DNA from: Gracilimonas sp040904925
GTDB lineage: Bacteria > Bacteroidota > Rhodothermia > Balneolales > Balneolaceae
NCBI GenBank assembly: GCA_040904925.1
Contig: JBBDSP010000004.1
Location: forward strand, 1-64,000
Reading direction: 5' to 3'
Length of the DNA stretch: 64,000 bases
Below, piece after piece: positions 26,773-35,852 of this stretch; position 1 is the first letter of the stretch; each line of letters begins with the position of its first letter. The position numbers and the translations under genes are program-made. Below the pieces are notes generated by a model, which was not told the DNA's origin, searched no databases, and saw only the letters and a program-made list of their open reading frames with translations.

Positions 26773-27927
26773 TTATTTTTTCTTTCTGTAGTAATTTACA
26801 TTATCAAAATGTCGCTTTAAGATACCACTGATTTTTTCAATTATCTGTGGAATCTGATGTTCTTCATTTTTCTTTCCAAAAGATAAACGCACGAACTCCC
26901 TTGCTTCTTGTTCGCTTTTTCCGATGGCTATCATGGTTTGATTTGGCTTTTCTGAGCCAACCTGACAAGCACTTCCGGTAGAAATAGCTAACCCGGCCTG
27001 ATTGCATTCCAGCATAAAGAACTGACCTTCCATTCCGGGAAATCGAAGCCCTAAAATATTCGGGATGCTTTCTTCAGGGTGACCCTCTATTTCTACCTCA
27101 AAACCAATTTTATTAAGCTCAGCGAGTAGTTTTGTCTTAAAGCTCAATATGCGGTACTGTTCATTTACTCTCTCATTTATGATCTCTTTAGCTGCAGTGG
27201 CAAAAGCGGAAATTGATGAAACGTCACTTGTTCCCGGCCGGAATTTTAGTGGATCATCCGGATCAGGGAATACCGGTTTCCAGTTTGATTTGGGATTCAT
27301 CCAGGCGGCACCGGCGCCCTTAGGTCCATATATTTTGTGAGATGAAATTGAGATCGCATCGGTATTTAATTCTTGTACATCTAAAGGAAGGCGACCATAA
27401 CTTTGTACACAATCACTGTGAAGGGGAATGCCCTTTTTATGCAGTATTGCTCCTATCTTTTCAATTTTCTGTATGGTGCCGATCTCAGAATTTACGTGCT
27501 GTATGGATACAAGGGTAGTGTCCTTTCGGATCGCTTTTTCCAGTTTATCCACTTTAACTGAACCAAACCGGTCTGCAGGAAGCCGGGTTACTACATAACC
27601 ATCTTGTTCCAACTTTGTGAATATATTTCGAACGGAAGAATGCTCTGCAGAAGATGTAATTATATGCTTTCCATTTTTCGCTTTTAATAAAGAAAAGATA
27701 GCCAGAAAGTTCGCCTCTGATGCCCCGGAAGTAAAATAAATATCCCGGGAGCGGGCATTCAACGTAGTAGCGATCGTTTTTGCAGAAGCTTCTAAAATTT
27801 GTTTGGCTGAAGAACCCTCATCATGTAGACTGCTTGCGTTTCCAAAATAATGCTTGGCGACGTTCAGATATACCTCCAGGGCCTTCTCACTCATAGGGGT
27901 TGTAGCGGCGTGGTCTAAATAGATCAT
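26773..27927 (-). CDS. Cysteine desulfurase (NifS/IscS family)
   Basis: This PLP enzyme takes sulfur from cysteine for Fe-S clusters or thiolation. It shows MIYLDHAATTPMSEKAL at the start, SGASEANFLAI, HIITSSAEHSSV, the PLP Lys in ISSHKIYGPKGAGA (about 200) and the active-site Cys in STGSACQVGSEKP (about 322). The short loop after that Cys fits the NifS-like group. It is divergent from nadC and nadA; NadA is an Fe-S enzyme, and NifS-like genes beside nad genes are known in Bacillus, so a dedicated role in maturing NadA is a fair inference. The ATG at 27927 was chosen over an adjacent TTG. Confidence 0.92.
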   Translation of the reverse strand: MIYLDHAATTPMSEKALEVYLNVAKHYFGNASSLHDEGSSAKQILEASAKTIATTLNARSRDIYFTSGASEANFLAIFSLLKAKNGKHIITSSAEHSSVRNIFTKLEQDGYVVTRLPADRFGSVKVDKLEKAIRKDTTLVSIQHVNSEIGTIQKIEKIGAILHKKGIPLHSDCVQSYGRLPLDVQELNTDAISISSHKIYGPKGAGAAWMNPKSNWKPVFPDPDDPLKFRPGTSDVSSISAFATAAKEIINERVNEQYRILSFKTKLLAELNKIGFEVEIEGHPEESIPNILGLRFPGMEGQFFMLECNQAGLAISTGSACQVGSEKPNQTMIAIGKSEQEAREFVRLSFGKKNEEHQIPQIIEKISGILKRHFDNVNYYRKKK

Positions 27928-28006
27928 CAATGATCGCTCTTGAGATTAAAAAAAGGTATCTTATTCAGCCTCAAAAATAGTTAAATAAAATGGCCTAATC
28001 ACCACA

Positions 28007-28837
28007 ATGAATCAACTTGAGTTGACAAAGATATTACGCAATGCCTTCGCCGAAGATATTGGGATGGGAGACCTGACTTCCGAATCTATTTTTTCTGAAA
28101 ATGATACAGGTAGAGGAATTTATACTGTAAAAACAGCAGGTGTACTTTCCGGGCTTGAGGCTATAAAAACCGGTTATAAACTCTTAGACCCGTCCATAAA
28201 AGTGACTCTCCATAAAAATGATGGCGATCTTGTAGAAAAGGGAGATGATATTGCGGAAGTCCATGGACCTGTTCGGAAATTGCTAACGGGCGAACGAGTG
28301 ATCTTAAATCTGATCCAGCACCTTAGCGGAATCGCCACTTCAACCCGGGAAGTGATCAATTTGCTTGACGATCCCTCCATCACTATTACCGATACCCGTA
28401 AAACATTGCCTGGCTTGCGATCTTTACAGAAATATGCCGTACGATGCGGCGGAGGCAAGAATCACCGCTTTCGGCTAGATGACGGGGTAATGATCAAAGA
28501 TAATCACATAAAAGCTACCGGAAGTATCAAAGGGGCTGTTGAGATGGCCCGCAAACGCATTGGTCATATGGTCAAGATCGAAGTGGAAACGGAAACTAAA
28601 GAACAGGTGCTGGAAGCCGTTAGTGCTAATGCTGATGTTATTATGCTGGATAACCGTTCTGCAGAAGAAGTGAAAGATCTTGTGAAGGTCATCCCTGACG
28701 AGGTCGTCGTTGAGGTATCAGGTGGTATCAACCCGCAAAATATAAGCAGCTATAAAAATTGCGGAGCCGATGTGATCTCACTTGGCTGGTTAACTCATTC
28801 TGTAAAAGCACTGGATATCAGCTTCAATTTACGGTAA
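28007..28837 (+). CDS. nadC: Nicotinate-nucleotide pyrophosphorylase NadC
   Basis: NadC converts quinolinate and PRPP to nicotinate mononucleotide, the third step of de novo NAD synthesis. Motifs: ALAEDIGMGDLTS-like N-terminus (FAEDIGMGDLTSES), TGERVILNLIQHLSGIAT, DTRKTLPGLR, the signature RCGGGKNHRFRLDDGVMIKDNH (residues 147-168) and VEVSGGINPQNI near the end. The length (276) is standard. NadA follows 134 bases downstream. NadB (aspartate oxidase) is not in the window. Confidence 0.96.
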   Translation: MNQLELTKILRNAFAEDIGMGDLTSESIFSENDTGRGIYTVKTAGVLSGLEAIKTGYKLLDPSIKVTLHKNDGDLVEKGDDIAEVHGPVRKLLTGERVILNLIQHLSGIATSTREVINLLDDPSITITDTRKTLPGLRSLQKYAVRCGGGKNHRFRLDDGVMIKDNHIKATGSIKGAVEMARKRIGHMVKIEVETETKEQVLEAVSANADVIMLDNRSAEEVKDLVKVIPDEVVVEVSGGINPQNISSYKNCGADVISLGWLTHSVKALDISFNLR

Positions 28838-28971
28838 AAGGGTGTTATAACTGCTCGAAATCCCTTAATAATTTCATACCTTTGTTATTGTTTCAATTTT
28901 GAATTATCACCGCTTCTGAAATATGTTAATAACGTTCATGTTCTTATGTTTTCGGAGCCACTAATTACCCC

Positions 28972-30081
28972 ATGGAAGTTTTAGACATTTTAGAGATAGA
29001 ATCCGAAGTTTCTCTGCCTAAGCGATATCATGAACTCTCCGTTGAAGAAATGGAGGCTCGTATTCGTGAAATTAAATCAGTATTTGGCAAACGGTTATTC
29101 ATTCCCGGTCATCATTACCAGAAAGATGAGGTTATTCAATTTGCCGATGCCCGTGGAGACTCACTTAAACTCGCACAGATATGTTCCAAAATGCCGGCAG
29201 CTGAGTTTATCGCATTTTGCGGCGTTCATTTTATGGCAGAAACGGCCGATATGCTGACCAAGCCCGGCCAAAAAGTTATTCTTCCCGATCTCCGAGCCGG
29301 CTGTTCAATGGCAGACATGGCTGATATTGATCAAACAGAGTCAGGGTGGGATAAGATGCAGGAAGTCTGGGGGGATACTATTCTTCCACTCACCTATGTG
29401 AATTCTACGGCGGCCATTAAAGGATTTGTAGGAAAACACGGCGGGGCTACGGTGACCTCTTCTAATGCCAGGAAAATGTTAGAATGGGCTTTCACCCAAA
29501 AGGAGCGCATCCTGTTTTTACCGGATCAGCATTTAGGACGAAATACAGCATTTGATCTTGGAATGCCTTTAGAACAAATGGCCGTTTATGCTCCGCTGAC
29601 AGGGGAATTTGAATATGAAGGTGATTTTGAAGAAGCGAAGGTCATTTTATGGAAGGGACACTGTTCAGTACACGAAAAGTTCAACATCAAGCACATTGCA
29701 AACCTTCGGAAGCAGGAGCCGGACATGAAGGTTCTGGTTCACCCGGAATGTACTTTTGATGTAGTACAAGCTTCTGATTTGAATGGGTCCACCAGTTTTA
29801 TTATTGACACGATTGAGAAAGCCGCGGCTGGCAGTAAATGGGCGATCGGTACAGAGATGAATCTTGTGAATCGGTTGGCTAAAGAAAACCCTGATAAAGA
29901 GATTGTTTCATTGAACCCATTCATGTGTCCCTGCCTGACGATGAACCGCATTGATCTGCCACATTTGTTATGGTCTTTAGAAAAACTTGAGCAAGGTGAA
30001 GTGGTTAATCAGATTACTGTACCAGAAGATGTTGCAGAGCATGCAGTCTTGGCCCTCAATCGGATGTTGGAGCGCTCGTAG
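28972..30081 (+). CDS. nadA: Quinolinate synthase NadA
   Basis: NadA condenses iminoaspartate with dihydroxyacetone phosphate to quinolinate using a 4Fe-4S cluster. The three cluster cysteines are visible in FCGVHFMAET (about 83), LVHPECTFDVV (about 258) and NPFMCPCLTMN (about 319-321, two Cys of which one should be the ligand). FIPGHHYQKDEV and FVGKHGGATVTSSNA are further family marks. The length (369) fits the long NadA type. A TACCTTTG box at 28877-28884 matches a Bacteroidota -7 element, but no -33 box precedes it at the right distance. Confidence 0.96.
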   Translation: MEVLDILEIESEVSLPKRYHELSVEEMEARIREIKSVFGKRLFIPGHHYQKDEVIQFADARGDSLKLAQICSKMPAAEFIAFCGVHFMAETADMLTKPGQKVILPDLRAGCSMADMADIDQTESGWDKMQEVWGDTILPLTYVNSTAAIKGFVGKHGGATVTSSNARKMLEWAFTQKERILFLPDQHLGRNTAFDLGMPLEQMAVYAPLTGEFEYEGDFEEAKVILWKGHCSVHEKFNIKHIANLRKQEPDMKVLVHPECTFDVVQASDLNGSTSFIIDTIEKAAAGSKWAIGTEMNLVNRLAKENPDKEIVSLNPFMCPCLTMNRIDLPHLLWSLEKLEQGEVVNQITVPEDVAEHAVLALNRMLERS

Positions 30082-30221
30082 AAGCAGATTAGATTTCGTT
30101 TATCGGTATAAGTAATTCCTTGTTAATCAGGAACACTATGCTATACTTGCAGTACATCTTTTTCGTTAGCTAAGCCTTAAACCTTCTGTCATTTTTTAGT
30201 ACCTTCAGGAAACGTAGTTCT

Positions 30222-31940
30222 ATGATGAAAATACGACCGCTATTATTTACCCTATTTATTATTCTGATCCCCGCCCTCTCGTTTGCGCAAGATGGACAAG
30301 GTGGAACGGACAATTCTCTTTTACCTGAGATCAACCCCCAGGATATTGAGATCCGCAGCGAGTTTAAAGCACGCTTTCCCGGATTGAGAAGACAGCCAAT
30401 TTTAGGATTCAACCCCAACCCCCGTGTCTTTCAAGTTGACCCAAACCGTATGCCATTCATGGAAACGCGTGAAGAAGCAGTTGCAGATATTTCAATCACA
30501 CAACTGGGCAGGCCTGACCCTCCTTTCCGATCTAAACTGGATATCCCTAATCGAATTAATACATATATAAAAGCCGGTGTTGGTAGCTACATCACTCCTG
30601 AGCTGACCGGATATGGGTTTTATGAGCTCAGTGAAAATAGTTTGGTTACAGGGAATGTAAATCTACGCGCTTCTGATGGCCACCTTGATTCACAGGAAAG
30701 TGGATTTCGTTATCTGGATGTAAATGGAAGCTACATCACCAGATTGCAAGAAGACCTGAAACTGACTTTCGATGTTGGGGCCTTAAGTGATAACAACTAT
30801 CTGTTTGATCTGGAAAATAATTTTCAGGATAACTTTATAGGTGAAACAGCCGATAAAGAATACAGCGGATTAAGCGGAGCCTTGACTCTTCAAAAAAATA
30901 AAAACTCGCTTGCAGGATGGGACGTTAGTTTAGGTGGGAATGTATTCACTTCAACACTCAACGCCGGGAATTCAGGCTTGTCGGGGGACATGGAGGAGCA
31001 GGTTATTCACGGTTCATTCTCATACTACTGGCCGGGTCAGCGAATTTATGAGACCTTTGATATTTCAGGCAGCATCGAATCCGGAAGCTACAATTCTGAT
31101 TTCTTCGATGCTCAAGACTGGATCGATGGACGAGCCTCTGTTACCTACGAGCGATTATTTGATTTCACAACCAGAGTAAAAGCTAAAGGAGGAGTCGCTT
31201 ATGTCTCTGATGCCTTTTCCGAAAGTTTTTATGTGGCTCCTGAAGTTGAAGTGGTACATAACCTAAACAAACAGATCACTATTACCGGCACCGCTTTTGC
31301 CCGGCCTGAAATGCAAACTCAGCAAGAGCATTATCAGTATAATCGTTTCTTAACTACTGAGACACAGCTTCGTCACGCCTATGATGTCGGAGCTTCCGGA
31401 GAGGTAAATTATCAGCTGTTCGAAGGAAACAGAGTTTTTGGAGGTCTTAACTATACGCACACCAAAGATTACGCATACTACACCCGGGAAGAGATCACAA
31501 CGCCTAACACTCTTGGATTTTATAATGTGAATTATGGTGACGTCAATATTTTTGAGTTATATGTGGGCGCAAGTCAGCAGTTGGTTCCGGAAAAATTTTG
31601 GGCTGATGTTAAGGTTTATGGACGTAACCCCAAGTTGAAATCCGGTGGGGATATTCCATATGAAGAAAAGCTGGGCTTGAAGGCCGCTGTTTCATTTAAG
31701 CCGGTAAAAGAACTAACAATTAATGGCTGGACAGAATATATTGGAAGCCGTAATTCCCCGGAAACAAATTCTGAGTTAAGTTCCTTTTTATTGTTGAATG
31801 CAGGCGCTGAATATCAGATAAATGAAACATTTGGGGTTTATGCTAAACTGTTGAATATTATGGGCCAAGATTATGAAATTTGGAATGGCTACACGGAACG
31901 TCCGTTTCAAATGTTTGGAGGGTTAACCGTTAAATTCTAA
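30222..31940 (+). CDS. Outer-membrane beta-barrel protein heading the Exb/TonB operon
   Basis: The signal peptide (residues 1-22, IPALSFAQ) is followed by about 60 less structured residues. From about residue 105 (KLDIPNRINTYIKAGVGSYITPELTGYGFYEL) there are many amphipathic strands to the end (RPFQMFGGLTVKF, a terminal Phe as in true barrels). No TonB box or plug domain is recognised. It reads into the mini-HU gene after 6 bases, so it is the first gene of an operon with HU-SPOR, ExbB/TolQ, ExbD/TolR and TonB. Its family is not recognised. Confidence 0.7.
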   Translation: MMKIRPLLFTLFIILIPALSFAQDGQGGTDNSLLPEINPQDIEIRSEFKARFPGLRRQPILGFNPNPRVFQVDPNRMPFMETREEAVADISITQLGRPDPPFRSKLDIPNRINTYIKAGVGSYITPELTGYGFYELSENSLVTGNVNLRASDGHLDSQESGFRYLDVNGSYITRLQEDLKLTFDVGALSDNNYLFDLENNFQDNFIGETADKEYSGLSGALTLQKNKNSLAGWDVSLGGNVFTSTLNAGNSGLSGDMEEQVIHGSFSYYWPGQRIYETFDISGSIESGSYNSDFFDAQDWIDGRASVTYERLFDFTTRVKAKGGVAYVSDAFSESFYVAPEVEVVHNLNKQITITGTAFARPEMQTQQEHYQYNRFLTTETQLRHAYDVGASGEVNYQLFEGNRVFGGLNYTHTKDYAYYTREEITTPNTLGFYNVNYGDVNIFELYVGASQQLVPEKFWADVKVYGRNPKLKSGGDIPYEEKLGLKAAVSFKPVKELTINGWTEYIGSRNSPETNSELSSFLLLNAGAEYQINETFGVYAKLLNIMGQDYEIWNGYTERPFQMFGGLTVKF

Positions 31941-31946
31941 ATAACT

Positions 31947-32144
31947 ATGACAAAAGAATTTTTAGAAACGCTGAGTATTGTGATTCGTGATCAGATCATC
32001 ATGAAGAACTCTGTAGAAATTAAAGGGTTGGGTACATTTAAACCGGTTCACCATAACCAAAAACAAGAAAAACGTGCGGATGGCACTAATGTAATAGTCC
32101 CACCAAAAGACACCATAGAATTTACAGCTGCAAATAAGGGGTAA
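31947..32144 (+). CDS. Mini HU/IHF-like protein (65 aa)
   Basis: The 65 residues match the middle of an HU/IHF protein: a helix (LSIVIRDQIIMKNSVEI), the turn KGLGTFKPV, the beta-arm region with HHNQKQEKRADGTNVIVPP and the closing strand IEFTAANKG. A normal HU is about 90 residues; here the first helix is shortened and the C-terminal helix is missing. It may dimerise with the HU-like domain of the next gene, whose ATG lies 3 bases after this stop. Start and frame are convincing because spacing to both neighbours is so tight. Confidence 0.72.
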   Translation: MTKEFLETLSIVIRDQIIMKNSVEIKGLGTFKPVHHNQKQEKRADGTNVIVPPKDTIEFTAANKG

Positions 32145-32147
32145 GTT

Positions 32148-33746
32148 ATGCACATAGATCATTCAAAACTTGTTGAACTGCTTGTAGAGACTTCGGGTAT
32201 AGAGAAAGAAAAGATTGAATCTCAGCTTAGCGATCTCCTTGAAGAGGTCATAGCCGCTATAGAGGAAGGCGATGCTTACGAGGTTGACGGATTAGGGGTA
32301 TTCAGTGGAATTGGAAACAATGTGATCTTTATTCCCTCTGATGAGCTTTCCACAGAAATTAACTATAAGTATGTAGGAATGGAGCCCATTGAAATGGATG
32401 ATGCTCCAGCTCAGGAGCCATCAGAACCGAAAAAAGAGGAAGAGGATACAGATGTAGATGATGACCCTTTTGCCGGCTTGTTGGATGATGTTGAGGATGA
32501 AACAGAACCTGCAGCCTCATTTGAACTGGATGTTCCCGAAGAGGAAGAAACAGTGGCCAACCCTGAAATGTCATCAGAGGAAAAAGAGGATAAAGGTGAA
32601 GACGACGAAGCGCCCTTCGACCTTGACGATGAAGAGGCGCCCGAGGAAGAAAAACCCGGTCCGGATAAATGGGGAATTGATACCTATAAAGATGATTCTG
32701 CGGAGACGATGTTTTCCGGACTGTTAGGGGAGCAGGAAGAGAAGGAAACTGAGAAAGAAGATCATTTTGATGCATTATTTGAACAAGAGGAAGAATCCCC
32801 AAAAGAAAGTAGCTTTATAGATGACCTGCTTGCCGAAGAAGAACAGGATGATGATCAGGAAGAGCCTGCAGTTCTTGATAAAATAGACGTCTCAGAATCT
32901 GATACTGAAGATGAAAAAGAAGATTTTGACGACCCATTTAAAGCACTGGCTGATGAAGAAGAGGAAGATGAATTAACTGATCCCGAACCTTCAAAGAAAA
33001 AAGAGGAAGAGGAGGAGGTCATACCGGTTATCAAAAACCTTTCCTCTGAATCGAAGAAAAAGGAAAAAGAATCTAAGGTTAAAGAAGAAGAGGCAGACAA
33101 AGAACAGGATGCCAAACCCAAGAAAAAGAAGAAAGCTACTGCAGAACCAAAATCACCACCGGTAATGTTGTGGATTCTTTTGATCATTATTCTTCTTGGC
33201 GGCGGCACCTATGGTTTGGGTTATTACGGGATCGTAAATATTCCCGGCATCACACCTGAACCACAAATTGCAGCTACCAATAATCAGCCTCAAACTACAC
33301 CTCCTGAGACTACTCAACCCGAAACCACTCCGCAGGAACAACAGCAAACACCTGCTGAACCTGCCGAGCCGGAACAAACACAAGAAGCTCCTGAGGAGAC
33401 TTCTCCAGAGCCGGAACAAGAGTCCGAGGCTGAGGTAAGAACTACAGAAGAAGCACCTGCAGATCAACCAACATATGGAATGACCGGTGTGCCCGTTTCT
33501 GCTGCCAATAACGGTTATACTATTGTGGTTTATTCATTGAGCCGAGAGAGCAATGCTGAAGCGAAACAAAGAGAATTATCAGAAGATGGTTATCGTGTTC
33601 TTGTGGCAACGGTTCCGTCTCAACAATATGGAACACTTTGGCGCGTAAGTTTAGGGCAATTTAGAACCATGAGAGATGCGGCTCTGGCAGCGGAAGATCT
33701 CGACCAAACATTTTCAGAAAATTATTTCATAACAAAAATTCAATAA
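32148..33746 (+). CDS. HU-like domain / acidic linker / TM / SPOR protein
   Basis: An N-terminal HU-like domain (residues about 1-85, HIDHSKLVELLVETSGIEKEKI, GDAYEVDGLGVFSGIGNN) is followed by about 240 strongly acidic residues with Asp/Glu runs and Lys-rich clusters. One membrane helix comes next (about 339-361, VMLWILLIIILLGGGTYGLG), then a Pro/Gln/Glu-rich periplasmic stretch (365-445) and a C-terminal SPOR domain (about 455-532, YTIVVYSLSRESNAEAKQRE). SPOR domains bind peptidoglycan stripped of stem peptides at division sites; the HU part faces the cytoplasm and could bind DNA or protein. HU-TM-SPOR fusions have been described in Bacteroidota. It is followed by ExbB/TolQ after 13 bases. 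Confidence 0.88.
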   Translation: MHIDHSKLVELLVETSGIEKEKIESQLSDLLEEVIAAIEEGDAYEVDGLGVFSGIGNNVIFIPSDELSTEINYKYVGMEPIEMDDAPAQEPSEPKKEEEDTDVDDDPFAGLLDDVEDETEPAASFELDVPEEEETVANPEMSSEEKEDKGEDDEAPFDLDDEEAPEEEKPGPDKWGIDTYKDDSAETMFSGLLGEQEEKETEKEDHFDALFEQEEESPKESSFIDDLLAEEEQDDDQEEPAVLDKIDVSESDTEDEKEDFDDPFKALADEEEEDELTDPEPSKKKEEEEEVIPVIKNLSSESKKKEKESKVKEEEADKEQDAKPKKKKKATAEPKSPPVMLWILLIIILLGGGTYGLGYYGIVNIPGITPEPQIAATNNQPQTTPPETTQPETTPQEQQQTPAEPAEPEQTQEAPEETSPEPEQESEAEVRTTEEAPADQPTYGMTGVPVSAANNGYTIVVYSLSRESNAEAKQRELSEDGYRVLVATVPSQQYGTLWRVSLGQFRTMRDAALAAEDLDQTFSENYFITKIQ

Positions 33747-33759
33747 ATACATCATCTAC

Positions 33760-34467
33760 ATGCACCCATTGCTGATATTTTTGCAGGACACCACTGCCAC
33801 AGACTCCCTTATGGCTATGCAGGAGGAAACAACTTCATTTTTTGACCTGATGGTTGAAGGTGGGGTTTTAATGATTCCGATCTTTATCTTATTCATGATA
33901 GCCATGTATGTTATCATCGAACGCTGGAGAGCACTAAACCGATCTCATGTAGAACCGGAAAAATTTCTGGGTACCATCGAAGGTATGCTGAAATCCGGTA
34001 AAGGCGGTGCTAATAATGCCATGAGCTACTGTGATGAATTTGATAAACCTATTTCAAGGATCATCAAGGCAGGAATCAAGCGCCTGGGTCGCCCGCTTCG
34101 CGATATTGAAGATGCTATCGACAACGCCGGTAAAAAGGAGATCTTCTTTCTTGAGAAGAGGATGAACTGGCTGGCTACCATTGCCGGTGTTGCTCCTTTG
34201 TTAGGATTTACCGGAACCGTAACCGGTATGATCGAGGCATTTATGGATATTCAGTCACTGCAGGGAAATGTAAATCCAAGCGTATTGGCTGGAGGAATAT
34301 GGGAGGCTTTGATCACTACGGCTGCCGGACTTATTGTAGGCTTGATCGCTTACGGTTTCTATAACTTTCTCTTGGGCAAGATCAACCGTTCTATTTTTGA
34401 ACTTGAAAATGCCTCTGCAGATTTCCTGGATTTATTGCAATCACCGGCTAAAAAAGAAGACAATTAA
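33760..34467 (+). CDS. exbB: MotA/TolQ/ExbB proton channel protein
   Basis: A 235-residue inner-membrane protein with three helices: about 33-52 (GGVLMIPIFILFMIAMYVII), about 130-150 and about 170-195. The conserved core GVAPLLGFTGTVTGMIEAF and the following GGIWEALITTAAGLIVGLIAYGFYNF are the family hallmark. With ExbD/TolR it turns proton flow into motion of TonB or TolA. The downstream order (ExbD/TolR then TonB) supports ExbB; TolQ is an alternative name for the same function class. Confidence 0.92.
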   Translation: MHPLLIFLQDTTATDSLMAMQEETTSFFDLMVEGGVLMIPIFILFMIAMYVIIERWRALNRSHVEPEKFLGTIEGMLKSGKGGANNAMSYCDEFDKPISRIIKAGIKRLGRPLRDIEDAIDNAGKKEIFFLEKRMNWLATIAGVAPLLGFTGTVTGMIEAFMDIQSLQGNVNPSVLAGGIWEALITTAAGLIVGLIAYGFYNFLLGKINRSIFELENASADFLDLLQSPAKKEDN

Positions 34468-34469
34468 CC

Positions 34470-34883
34470 ATGGCACGAGATTTCAGAAGAGGAGATAAAC
34501 GGCTTCCGCCCTTGTCACTGTTTTCACAGTCGTCATTGACGGACATCGTGCTGCTGCTGCTTATTTTCTTCTTACTTACATCATCTTTTGTGACCAATTT
34601 TGGGATCCGGGTTGAAGTGCCACGGGCTGAAAGCAGCGCTGCAACAGATACGCAGTTTATCTCAGTAGCTGTTACTAAAGAGGGGGAATTTTATGTAGAT
34701 GGGGATCTTACAGCCAGAGGTTCTTTGGCTTCAGCCATACGAAACGCAAGAAATAATAAGCCGGATGGTACCGTTGTATTAAGGGCTGATAAAGATGCTA
34801 AAGTTGATGATGCCGTTCGCGTCATGAACATAAGTAAGGCCCTCAACCTAAGAATTATAATGGCCACCGAACAAGGCTCCTGA
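34470..34883 (+). CDS. exbD: ExbD/TolR biopolymer transport protein
   Basis: The 137-residue protein has a short cytoplasmic start, one membrane helix (about 22-42, SLTDIVLLLLIFFLLTSSFV) with the conserved proton-relay Asp at position 24, and a periplasmic domain with the typical VRVMNISKALNLRIIMATE end. It begins 2 bases after the exbB stop and ends 7 bases before the tonB start, so the three are one translational unit. Confidence 0.93.
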   Translation: MARDFRRGDKRLPPLSLFSQSSLTDIVLLLLIFFLLTSSFVTNFGIRVEVPRAESSAATDTQFISVAVTKEGEFYVDGDLTARGSLASAIRNARNNKPDGTVVLRADKDAKVDDAVRVMNISKALNLRIIMATEQGS

Positions 34884-34890
34884 TAATATT

Positions 34891-35712
34891 ATGGGACGTT
34901 ATAAATTTACCGCAGATGATCGTTTTGCTCTCAAAATTACTGTTGGGGTAAATGTGGTATTGCTAATAATTTCCCTGCTCTACACTTTTGATATGAATGC
35001 CAATGTTCGCCCTTCTTATATAGAGGTAGAATTTGGGGAGTTTCAGACCGGACAGCTGGCGGAGTATTCTGAAGTTCAGAATGAAGAGGTGGCACAGCGA
35101 CCAAACCCTTCTGAAACAGAACCCGAAGAGCCGGTAGAAGAAGTTCCTGAACCGGAAGAGACTCCTCAGCAAGAAACCCAGGAAGAAACGAAGCCAGTAG
35201 ATCTGGCTGATCAGCTTGAAGAAATTGATGCCGAAGAAATTAATACTCCGGAAACAGAAGAAATAGACCCAAACCAGCAAGAGACAGAACCCCAGGAAGA
35301 AGAAGTTGAAATACCCCCTGTTGCCCAGGAAAATGAGGAGGTTACAGAGGGAGCAGAAGAAAGCGGGGATGAAGACGGAGCAAGAGGAGATGTAAATTCT
35401 GACCAGGGAATTGGCAATGATGAAGAAAAAACTTCTCCATATGAACTGAAGTGGGAAGGTGACCTTGATCGCGCGCCAATGGTACAACCGCTGCCCGAAA
35501 ATGCCTCTAATTCGGAAGCAGTTATTACCGTTCGTTTTGAAGTTCGTCCCGACGGCACGGTAGGCCGGGTAATTCCACTCAGGAAAATGAATCCGGAATT
35601 AGAACGTGAGGTAATGAGTACGCTCAGAACCTGGCGCTTTTCTCGCTTGCCAAGTGGTGCTCCCCAGCAAACACAATGGGGCACTATTACTTTCCGTTTT
35701 GTGTTTGACTGA
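34891..35712 (+). CDS. tonB: TonB-family energy transducer
   Basis: A 273-residue protein with one N-terminal membrane helix (about 11-31, ALKITVGVNVVLLIISLLYTF), a long Pro/Glu/Gln-rich periplasmic spacer (about 60-180) and a C-terminal TonB/TolA-like domain (about 205-273, VRFEVRPDGTVGRVIPLRKM and TLRTWRFSRL). It should carry the energy of the ExbBD motor to outer-membrane proteins, perhaps the barrel that heads this operon. The spacer is unusually acidic instead of Lys-Pro-rich, like the acidic linker of the HU-SPOR protein upstream. Confidence 0.88.
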   Translation: MGRYKFTADDRFALKITVGVNVVLLIISLLYTFDMNANVRPSYIEVEFGEFQTGQLAEYSEVQNEEVAQRPNPSETEPEEPVEEVPEPEETPQQETQEETKPVDLADQLEEIDAEEINTPETEEIDPNQQETEPQEEEVEIPPVAQENEEVTEGAEESGDEDGARGDVNSDQGIGNDEEKTSPYELKWEGDLDRAPMVQPLPENASNSEAVITVRFEVRPDGTVGRVIPLRKMNPELEREVMSTLRTWRFSRLPSGAPQQTQWGTITFRFVFD

Positions 35713-35852
35713 GACCACTAACTTATCACCGGAGGCGAAGACCCTCCTGCCAAATTTTCAACACCATTATTCATAGTGAAACTGGAAGATCCTGTCAGGT
35801 TTAAAAAGGGAAATATTCTTTTGAATGAACCCATCAAGCAACACAGAGAACC

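Noticed and set aside
32359..33467. Leftward open frames of 104-147 codons opposite the HU-SPOR gene
   Set aside because: They result from Asp/Glu/Lys-rich codons read backwards and give low-complexity Ser/Leu/Phe proteins.
35713..35852. GGAGG/CCTCC hairpin after tonB as a terminator
   Set aside because: The stem is only 5 bp and no T-tract follows, so I did not list it as a terminator.
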